Assembly: GCF_014653195.1 (NCBI RefSeq)
Contig: NZ_BNAH01000002.1
Location: forward strand, 377-64,376
Source of the DNA: Thalassotalea profundi
GTDB lineage: Bacteria; Pseudomonadota; Gammaproteobacteria; Enterobacterales; Alteromonadaceae
Reading direction: 5' to 3'
DNA length: 64,000 bases
The notes under the pieces were generated by a model. It was not told the DNA's origin. It searched no databases and was given only the letters and a program-made list of their open reading frames with translations. Shown in pieces: positions 57,553 through 64,000 of the stretch. The stretch's first letter is position 1. The number at the start of each line of letters is the position of its first letter. The position numbers were made by a program, and so were the translations under genes.

Positions 57553-58596
57553 ATGCGCATATATCACAACCAAGTTGCCAACACTTTAAATAAAAATATG
57601 GCACCCATTTGGTTAATATTTGGCGATGAACCTTGGCAAAAAAATGATGCACTTAGTCAAATAAAACATCAGGCACAACAACAAGGCTTCAGCGAACTCA
57701 TTCGCTTTTATGTTGACGATAAATTTGATTGGAGCTTATTAGAGCAAGAATATAACTCGCTTAGCCTATTTTCCAATCAACGCATGATAGAGCTTGAACT
57801 CAGTTCAAATAAAATAGGAGATGTGGGGAGTAAAAAGCTCATTCAATTATGTGACAACCTTTCACCTGATATTTTACTTATATTACATGGCGCTAAACTA
57901 GACGCTGCCAATCAAAAACGTAAATGGTTTAAAGCCGTTGAAAGTAAAGGAGTATTCCTACCAATTTACGATATAGAAGGAAAACAGTTAAGCCAGTGGA
58001 TTTACCAGCAAGCTCAACAGCTTAACCTTAATTTACATCAAGACTTAACTTTAATGTTAGCTAAATTATTTGAAGGTAATCTCCTAGCCTTGTCTCAGGA
58101 ATTAGCAAAACTTTCTTTATTATTTCAACAGCAACAAGTCAGTGTAGAAGATGCTGAAAATATCATTATTAAACAAGCAAAATTCAGTGCTTTTCAGCTA
58201 ACTGATTCAATGTTAAAAGGTGACATCAATAAATGCATCACAATGCTAGAGCAACTTCAACAAGAAGGTATTGCTGTTGCACAGTTAATATGGCCTATTC
58301 ACAAGGAAATATCGCAATTATTAGCCATGCAAGAGCAGCTTTCTCAAGGTAAATCTCTCTCTGAATTATATAGCCAATACCGAATATGGGATAAGCGTAA
58401 ACCCTTATATAAAAATGCATTAACTCAAATTAGCGCATCAAATTTAGCCCATGCTCAAATCAGGCTCGCACAAACAGATTTAATCACTAAAACTAGTGTT
58501 GAATTTAATGGTTATATACTACTTGCTGATGTGATCAGCGCTTTATACCATGGCGAGAGTTTACATAAACTGTCACTTAATTATGAATTTTCATAA
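57553..58596 (+). CDS. holA: DNA polymerase III subunit delta
   Basis: 347 residues (E. coli 343). Clamp-loader subunit with the N-terminal LIFGDEPWQKNDA segment replacing a true P-loop, the KRKWFKAVE region and the helical lid with LWPIHKEI. Opens the sliding clamp and binds gamma/tau and delta'. In the usual place between lptE and nadD. Confidence 0.95.
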   Translation: MRIYHNQVANTLNKNMAPIWLIFGDEPWQKNDALSQIKHQAQQQGFSELIRFYVDDKFDWSLLEQEYNSLSLFSNQRMIELELSSNKIGDVGSKKLIQLCDNLSPDILLILHGAKLDAANQKRKWFKAVESKGVFLPIYDIEGKQLSQWIYQQAQQLNLNLHQDLTLMLAKLFEGNLLALSQELAKLSLLFQQQQVSVEDAENIIIKQAKFSAFQLTDSMLKGDINKCITMLEQLQQEGIAVAQLIWPIHKEISQLLAMQEQLSQGKSLSELYSQYRIWDKRKPLYKNALTQISASNLAHAQIRLAQTDLITKTSVEFNGYILLADVISALYHGESLHKLSLNYEFS

Positions 58597-58619
58597 TTAA
58601 GTGTTTCATTGGTAAGATA

Positions 58620-59270
58620 ATGAAAAAACGTGAAATAGGTATTTTTGGTGGCACCTTTGATCCGATTCATAATGGTCATATTCATTCGGTTATCGCAACA
58701 GCAAACCACCTTGCTATTGAAGAGGTTTTATTATTACCTGCTCACATTCCACCACATAAAAATAACGTAATTGCTGATAGTAAGCATCGATTAGCTATGG
58801 CTAAATTGGTTTGTCAGCATCATCCTTTATTTACTTGTGATGACCGTGAGTTACAACGCAATAGACCTTCATATACAATTGATACGTTAAATGAAATTAA
58901 AGCAACATACCCATTGCACACACTTTATTTATTTATCGGCATGGATTCTTTACTCAGTTTCACTCGCTGGCACCGTTGGCAAGACATTCTCACCCACTGC
59001 CATATCGTCGTTAGTAGACGTCCTAATTATTGTATTAATCAAATCAATGATGAAACTCAAGAATTGCTTGTCAAGCATCAAGTTAAAACGGTAGCAACAT
59101 TAAAAAGTCATCGCGCAGGAAAAATTTATTTATATGATCAAACCAACTTTGCTATATCTTCCACTAATATACGAGATCAGTTAAATGAAAAAGCCAATCG
59201 CTTGAGTGACTTACCTTCATACATAACACATTATATTAAAGAACATCAGCTATACTATTCCAATAAATAG
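58620..59270 (+). CDS. nadD: Nicotinate-nucleotide adenylyltransferase
   Basis: Makes nicotinic acid adenine dinucleotide, the substrate of NadE (7659). 216 residues. Nucleotidyltransferase motif GGTFDPIHNGH with H17-x-G-H20, and C-terminal ISSTNIR. GMDSLL and the WHRWQDI region are also conserved. Last of the leuS operon. Confidence 0.97.
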   Translation: MKKREIGIFGGTFDPIHNGHIHSVIATANHLAIEEVLLLPAHIPPHKNNVIADSKHRLAMAKLVCQHHPLFTCDDRELQRNRPSYTIDTLNEIKATYPLHTLYLFIGMDSLLSFTRWHRWQDILTHCHIVVSRRPNYCINQINDETQELLVKHQVKTVATLKSHRAGKIYLYDQTNFAISSTNIRDQLNEKANRLSDLPSYITHYIKEHQLYYSNK

Positions 59271-59378
59271 GCGTTAATTCACATTGTATAACAAATTGAT
59301 ATATCTGGAGTTTCGATAGCTAAATAGGCGCTGATTATTTCGTGTGAAAATTAAACACCAAAGATCAACATGTCTTAG

Positions 59379-59407
59379 TTAACCTATACGTTTTTTAATG
59401 ATATTAT
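59379..59407 (+). promoter_or_regulatory. Candidate promoter for rsfS-rlmH-mrdA-rodA
   Basis: -35-like TTAACC (59379-59384), 17-bp spacer and -10 TATTAT (59402-59407) in the only gap (169 bp) between nadD and rsfS. Confidence 0.35.
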
Positions 59408-59439
59408 GTCAATAATACTAGCCAAAAAGAGAATATACA

Positions 59440-59757
59440 TTGCAATCTGAAGCTTTAGCCGCTTTTGTTGTTGAAAAAATCGAAGATATGAAAGGTCGAG
59501 ATATCACAACAATTAATATTTCTGAAAAATCCAACTTTGCCGACTTCATGATAGTTGCCTCTGGCAATTCTAATCGTCATGTAAAATCAATTGCTCAGTC
59601 TGTAACACTTGAATGCCGTACTGAAGGTACAGAACCTCTTGGTGTTGAAGGAAATGATGTAGGTGAATGGTCACTTGTTGATTTAGGTGATGTTGTTGTC
59701 CACATAATGACTGATGAAATGCGAGATCGATACCAGTTAGAACAACTTTGGGAATAG
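59440..59757 (+). CDS. rsfS: Ribosome silencing factor RsfS
   Basis: 105 residues, exactly the E. coli length. Binds ribosomal protein uL14 and blocks subunit joining in starvation. Motifs DFMIVASGNSNRHV, PLGVEG and WSLVDLGDVVVHIM are the family core. The start codon is TTG (MQSEALAAF aligns with the E. coli N-terminus). Eleven bp before rlmH, as usual. Confidence 0.95.
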   Translation: MQSEALAAFVVEKIEDMKGRDITTINISEKSNFADFMIVASGNSNRHVKSIAQSVTLECRTEGTEPLGVEGNDVGEWSLVDLGDVVVHIMTDEMRDRYQLEQLWE

Positions 59758-59768
59758 TTTAAGTCACT

Positions 59769-60239
59769 ATGCGTTTAACCTTATATGCCGTTGGCAATAA
59801 AATGCCTGCTTGGGTATCTGAAGGATTTAACGAATACTGCCGTCGTTTTCCTCGTGATATGTCATTTGATTTAATCGAGATCCCACCGGGAAAACGTGGT
59901 AAAAATGCAGATATAGCACGTATATTAGAAAAAGAAGGTGAATTAACACTAGCGGCTATCCCTAAAGGAAATCGCATAGTAACACTTGAAGTAGAAGGTA
60001 AACCTTGGACGACGCCAGTACTTGCTCAACAGTTAGAACGCTGGCAATTAGATGGACGCGATGTAGCATTACTTGTAGGTGGCCCTGAGGGATTAGCACC
60101 TGCTTGTATTAAAGCATCAGAACAAAAATGGTCATTATCTCCCTTAACCTTACCTCACCCAATGGTAAGAATAGTCGTAGCTGAAAGCTTATATAGAGCT
60201 TGGAGTATTAATAACAACCATCCTTATCACAGAGAGTAA
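59769..60239 (+). CDS. rlmH: 23S rRNA (pseudouridine(1915)-N3)-methyltransferase
   Basis: 156 residues, SPOUT methyltransferase acting on the residue made by RluD (encoded at 5122-6096). Knot motifs [11 protein letters not shown] and [24 protein letters not shown] are present, and the C-terminus HPYHRE matches the family. Two bp before mrdA. Confidence 0.98.
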   Translation: MRLTLYAVGNKMPAWVSEGFNEYCRRFPRDMSFDLIEIPPGKRGKNADIARILEKEGELTLAAIPKGNRIVTLEVEGKPWTTPVLAQQLERWQLDGRDVALLVGGPEGLAPACIKASEQKWSLSPLTLPHPMVRIVVAESLYRAWSINNNHPYHRE

Positions 60240-60241
60240 CG

Positions 60242-62212
60242 ATGGCAACCAAGCGCGTTACAATTCGTAATCACACTGCAGAAGCAAATTTATTTGCACG
60301 TAGAACATTTATTGCCATGCTCGGGCTAATAGTGTTGCTATTAATTCTTTTTTACAATATTTATCAATTAGAAATAGTGTCTTATGAAAAATATAAAACC
60401 CGCTCTAATTCTAACCGCATCAAATTATTACCTGTGGCCCCTAATAGAGGACTTATTTACGATCGCAATGGCGTCCTGCTTGCCGATAATAAACCGGTTT
60501 ACAGCTTAGAAGTTATTCCTGAACAAGTGCCAAATTTTGCTGAAACTATCACACAAGTCAGTCAATTATTAGATATTAGTGATGAACGACAAAAAAAAGT
60601 ATTACAATCACTAAAAAGCAAACGACGTTTTAAACCAATTGAAATTCAATCTAGGTTAAGTGAACAACAAGTTGCCCTATTTTCAGTTAATCAGCATAAA
60701 TTTCCTGGCGTTTTTATTGATGCCCGTTTAAAGCGCTACTATCCCTTTGGTGACTTAACAACACATTCACTAGGTTACGTGGCACGCATTAATAGAAGAG
60801 ATGAAATAAAGCTCGAAGAACAAGGCAAAGCAGAGAATTATGCGGCCACCCGTAATATTGGCAAATTAGGATTAGAAAAATATTATCAAGATATATTACA
60901 CGGCACCATTGGTAACCAAGAGGTTGAAATTAATAGTCAAGGTAGAGTAATCCGTACGTTAAATTTTACTCCTCCCGTACCTGGTAAAGACCTGACCCTG
61001 AGCTTAGATATCGAATTACAAATGATCGCTAAACGGGCGTTATCAGGCAAGCGAGGAGCAGTTGTTGCTATAGACCCTCGAGACGGTGGAATCTTGGCCA
61101 TGTATTCAAACCCTAGTTACAACGGTAATTTATTTGTACACGGCATAAGCTACAAAGACTACAACAAACTTACAGGTTCTAAAAACCTCCCTCTAATCAA
61201 TAGAACAGTGCAAGGGTACCCTCCGGCTTCCACTATAAAACCATTACTTGCATTAACAGGCTTAGAAGAAGGTATTATCACAGAGCACACAACAATTAAT
61301 GATCGAGGTGTTTATCAATTACCTGGCATTGAAACCAAGCGTCGTGACTGGAAAAAATGGGGCCATGGTAAAGTTAATTTAACCAAGTCATTAGAGCAAT
61401 CATGTAACATTTATTATTTTGATCTTTCTTATAAATTAGGCATTACCAAAATTGCTAGAATGATGGAAAAATTTGGCTTCGGTGAATATACAGGTGTTGA
61501 CCTACATGAAGAAAACCACGCTATTATGCCAAGTGTAGAATGGAAACGTGCACGATATGGCAAGGCGTGGTATACCGGTGAAACCTTATCAGTTGGAATT
61601 GGTCAAAGTTACTGGACTGTTACACCATTGCAATTAGCGCAATCAATATCAATTTTAGCTAATAAAGGCCAAATTAAAGTACCTCATTTATTAAAGGCAA
61701 CAAGCGAAGTGAGCTTTAGTAATGATGGTAATGGACTGCACAGAGAAGTTAAAACCACTGAGCAGCCTATTGATTTAAAACCACCTATAGAACTCAACAA
61801 CCCACGCCATTGGGATATTGTACTTGACGGTATGCATAATACAGTGCAAAAGAAAGGGGCTACAGCTTATATCCCTTTCAAAGGCGCTCGTTACGATGCA
61901 GCCGGAAAAACAGGCTCTGCACAGGTAGCCAATATTGCTCAAGGCGAGGAATATAATGCTGAAACAACAATAGAAAGTAAGCGTGATAATGCCATGTTTG
62001 TTGCATTTGCACCTTTCGAAAGTCCAGAAATAGTGGTTGCCGTAGCAATTGAAAACGTAGCCAAGGGGGGTGGTTCAACAAACGCAGCGCCTGTTGCTAG
62101 ACAAATTATGGACCAGTACTTTGGGGATCGCGAAATTATTAGTAAGACTAAACACCCTCTACACGAAGAAATTTATCAGCATGTAGACAAGAAAAAAACT
62201 AGGAATAGATAG
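60242..62212 (+). CDS. mrdA: Penicillin-binding protein 2 (elongation transpeptidase)
   Basis: 656 residues. Short cytoplasmic tail, one membrane helix (about 22-44), dimerisation domain and transpeptidase domain with active site S330-x-x-K (PASTIKP; E. coli PBP2 also Ser330), SCN and KTGSAQ with KTG at 556-558. Cross-links peptidoglycan in the Rod elongation complex with RodA. The TAG stop shares its last base with the GTG start of rodA. Confidence 0.98.
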   Translation: MATKRVTIRNHTAEANLFARRTFIAMLGLIVLLLILFYNIYQLEIVSYEKYKTRSNSNRIKLLPVAPNRGLIYDRNGVLLADNKPVYSLEVIPEQVPNFAETITQVSQLLDISDERQKKVLQSLKSKRRFKPIEIQSRLSEQQVALFSVNQHKFPGVFIDARLKRYYPFGDLTTHSLGYVARINRRDEIKLEEQGKAENYAATRNIGKLGLEKYYQDILHGTIGNQEVEINSQGRVIRTLNFTPPVPGKDLTLSLDIELQMIAKRALSGKRGAVVAIDPRDGGILAMYSNPSYNGNLFVHGISYKDYNKLTGSKNLPLINRTVQGYPPASTIKPLLALTGLEEGIITEHTTINDRGVYQLPGIETKRRDWKKWGHGKVNLTKSLEQSCNIYYFDLSYKLGITKIARMMEKFGFGEYTGVDLHEENHAIMPSVEWKRARYGKAWYTGETLSVGIGQSYWTVTPLQLAQSISILANKGQIKVPHLLKATSEVSFSNDGNGLHREVKTTEQPIDLKPPIELNNPRHWDIVLDGMHNTVQKKGATAYIPFKGARYDAAGKTGSAQVANIAQGEEYNAETTIESKRDNAMFVAFAPFESPEIVVAVAIENVAKGGGSTNAAPVARQIMDQYFGDREIISKTKHPLHEEIYQHVDKKKTRNR

Positions 62213-63327
62213 TGCATTCTACCGGACAAGATCAACAAAAAACCTTTAGTATATGGCGACGCTTACATATAGATGTGCCTTTATTAGCGGGTATTTTATC
62301 ATTAATGATTTTAGGCTTATTTATCGTCTATAGTGCAGGTGGCCAGAGTATAGATATGGCAATCAAACAAGCTAGGAATATGGGAATTGCACTTATTGTT
62401 ATGATTTTTGTAGCACAAATTCCCCCGTTAATTTATCGAAAATGGGCGGTTCCTATGTTTATTATGGGGATACTTCTATTAGTTGCCGTGCTCTTATTCG
62501 GTCATATCGGAAAAGGAGCTAGGCGCTGGATTAACCTTGGCGTATTTATGTTTCAACCCTCAGAAGTAATGAAATTAATAGTCCCTGTTATGATCGCTTG
62601 GTATGTTAGCCAAAAAAATTTACCCGTTCGTATCCTTAATGTTTTTATAGCCTTTATTTTATTATTAATTCCGACTCTACTTATTGCACGCCAACCTGAT
62701 TTAGGCACTTCATTACTCATTGCAAGTTCAGGTATATTCGTTATATTTTTAGCCGGTTCAAGCTGGAAGTTAATTGGGAGCTGTGCTGTATTAGCTTCAG
62801 CCTTTGCTCCTATTTTGTGGATGTTTCTGATGAAACCTTATCAAAAACAGCGGGTGCTCACCTTCTTAAATCCAGAACAAGATCCATTAGGTTCTGGGTA
62901 TCATATAATTCAATCCAAAATAGCCATTGGCTCTGGTGGATTACATGGTAAGGGCTGGCTACAAGGCACACAATCACAACTGGAATTTCTCCCAGAACGT
63001 CATACAGACTTTATTTTTGCAGTATTTAGTGAAGAATTTGGATTAATTGGAGTGAGTGTATTATTACTCGTTTACTTAACGATTGTAATGCGTGGCTTAT
63101 GGATTGCGGTACATGCGCAGCAAGCTTTCACTAAGTTATTAGCAGGCAGTTTGACATTAACGTTTTTTGTCTATGTTTTTGTTAATATTGGTATGGTTTC
63201 AGGTTTGCTCCCAGTTGTTGGAGTACCTTTACCATTAGTAAGTTATGGTGGTACATCTATGGTGACTTTAATGGCAGGTTTTGGCATATTAATGGCTATC
63301 AGTACACATCGTCGCTTTCATGCTTAA
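62212..63327 (+). CDS. rodA: Peptidoglycan glycosyltransferase RodA
   Basis: 371 residues, SEDS family, about ten membrane helices. Polymerises lipid II with PBP2 during elongation. Motifs QPDLGTSLL, the large loop with SGGLHGKGWLQGTQSQLEFLPERHTDFIFAVFSEE, and VPLPLVSYGGTSM are diagnostic. GTG start overlaps the mrdA stop by one base. Confidence 0.98.
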   Translation: MHSTGQDQQKTFSIWRRLHIDVPLLAGILSLMILGLFIVYSAGGQSIDMAIKQARNMGIALIVMIFVAQIPPLIYRKWAVPMFIMGILLLVAVLLFGHIGKGARRWINLGVFMFQPSEVMKLIVPVMIAWYVSQKNLPVRILNVFIAFILLLIPTLLIARQPDLGTSLLIASSGIFVIFLAGSSWKLIGSCAVLASAFAPILWMFLMKPYQKQRVLTFLNPEQDPLGSGYHIIQSKIAIGSGGLHGKGWLQGTQSQLEFLPERHTDFIFAVFSEEFGLIGVSVLLLVYLTIVMRGLWIAVHAQQAFTKLLAGSLTLTFFVYVFVNIGMVSGLLPVVGVPLPLVSYGGTSMVTLMAGFGILMAISTHRRFHA

Positions 63328-63356
63328 CCCAAAATAAAGTGAAAGAATTACACTAA

Positions 63357-64000
63357 ATGATACTAAAAATTACACTATTGTTACTCATTATTACTTTTAT
63401 TTCGAGTTGTAGTCAGCAATATGGTCGCTATCAACAAAAACATGATAGCCACCCCACACGTATACCTACTGAGAATGAATTAAAAGATCCAATACCAAGA
63501 GTAGAGCCTAAAAGTAGAGGTGGGAATAAAAATTACACAGTTAGAGGTAAGCGTTATAGTGTTTTAGGTAGCGCGACCAATTTTGTAGAAAAAGGCATAG
63601 CTTCTTGGTATGGCAATAAATTTCACGGACATTTAACGTCAAACGGTGAGATTTATAATATGTACGCGATGAGCGCAGCCCATAAAAATTTACCGCTACC
63701 TAGTTATGTACAAGTAACGAACCTTAGTAATAATAAATCAGTCATCGTACGGGTAAATGATCGAGGGCCTTTTCACGAAAATCGTGTCATCGATTTGTCA
63801 TATAGTGCAGCTTATAAACTCGATATGCTCAATACTGGAACTGCCAATGTGCTAATTGAAGCTTTGCCTAAAGCCCAATCAAAAGAACCAAGCCTTGCGG
63901 GAAAAAACATTACCATAAAAGATCATATTCAAGTATTTGCCACTGAAGACAAAAACGTTGCTTTAAAAACAGCTTCAACCTTATCCTTACTGTACCAGTA
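63357..64000 (+). CDS. rlpA: Septal ring lytic transglycosylase RlpA (3' end beyond window)
   Basis: 214 codons before the window ends. Lipoprotein signal with SSC lipobox at about Cys18, then the double-psi beta-barrel domain: GIASWYGNKFHGHLTSNGE (WYG at 84-86) and VIVRVNDRGPF with the catalytic aspartate pattern. Relatives end in a SPOR domain, which would lie past 64000. Expected to cut denuded glycan strands at the septum. Follows rodA by 29 bp, the usual order. Confidence 0.93.
   Translation, partial: MILKITLLLLIITFISSCSQQYGRYQQKHDSHPTRIPTENELKDPIPRVEPKSRGGNKNYTVRGKRYSVLGSATNFVEKGIASWYGNKFHGHLTSNGEIYNMYAMSAAHKNLPLPSYVQVTNLSNNKSVIVRVNDRGPFHENRVIDLSYSAAYKLDMLNTGTANVLIEALPKAQSKEPSLAGKNITIKDHIQVFATEDKNVALKTASTLSLLYQ

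Overview
The window is a chromosomal segment of a marine gammaproteobacterium. Base composition is AT-rich, intergenic regions are short, and the gene order is that of the Alteromonadales. A Colwellia- or Thalassotalea-like genome (Colwelliaceae) fits best. That family placement is an inference from gene content and style, not from a marker-gene search. No prophage, insertion sequence, CRISPR array, tRNA or rRNA gene was found inside the window, but a strong rRNA-type promoter at the extreme left points leftwards out of it.

Left part (1-8.5 kb): an rrn P1-like promoter, pssA, a DUF4124 protein, then clpB, pgeF and rluD on the minus strand facing away from bamD. This is the bamD/rluD/pgeF/clpB/(rrn) neighbourhood known from E. 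coli. clpB carries a sigma32-type promoter and an upstream FNR-type palindrome. glnB and nadE follow.

8.6-16.4 kb is a type IV pilus assembly and minor-pilin cluster: two tandem FimT/GspH pseudopilins on the plus strand, converging with pilV-pilW-pilX-pilY1-pilE and a small TapY2-like gene on the minus strand. 16.7-24.9 kb is the conserved ispH-fkpB-lspA-ileS-ribF-murJ block, with rpsT divergent from murJ.

25-40 kb is accessory. It holds an M49-like metallopeptidase lipoprotein, an orphan solute-binding protein, DUF3010, a GNAT enzyme, an M20 dipeptidase, and two convergent gene pairs (SDR plus lactonase-like amidohydrolase; enolase-superfamily dehydratase plus class II aldolase) around an Lrp regulator and a YajD nuclease. 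A ThrE-like exporter with a TetR regulator, a PilZ-like protein, a chemoreceptor and two tiny membrane proteins complete it. 40-54 kb holds carbonic anhydrase, a parvulin, a TonB-dependent receptor followed by an S9 peptidase (a likely peptide-use pair), a Sel1 protein, 4-hydroxyphenylpyruvate dioxygenase, a DeaD-type RNA helicase with a long leader, a Lon-like protease and a zinc-ribbon protein.

Right part (54.4-64 kb) is the classic leuS-lptE-holA-nadD, rsfS-rlmH-mrdA-rodA-rlpA run for leucyl-tRNA charging, LPS transport, DNA polymerase delta subunit, NAD synthesis, ribosome silencing and methylation, and cell elongation. rlpA is cut by the window end.

No clearly new multi-gene system was recognised. 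The most notable items are the rrn-type promoter at the edge, the FNR box and sigma32 promoter at clpB, the split sugar-acid gene set, the Sel1 protein with a TonB-receptor-like VTG tail, a broken small membrane ORF, the TyrR-like box near hppD, the deaD leader and several very small genes.
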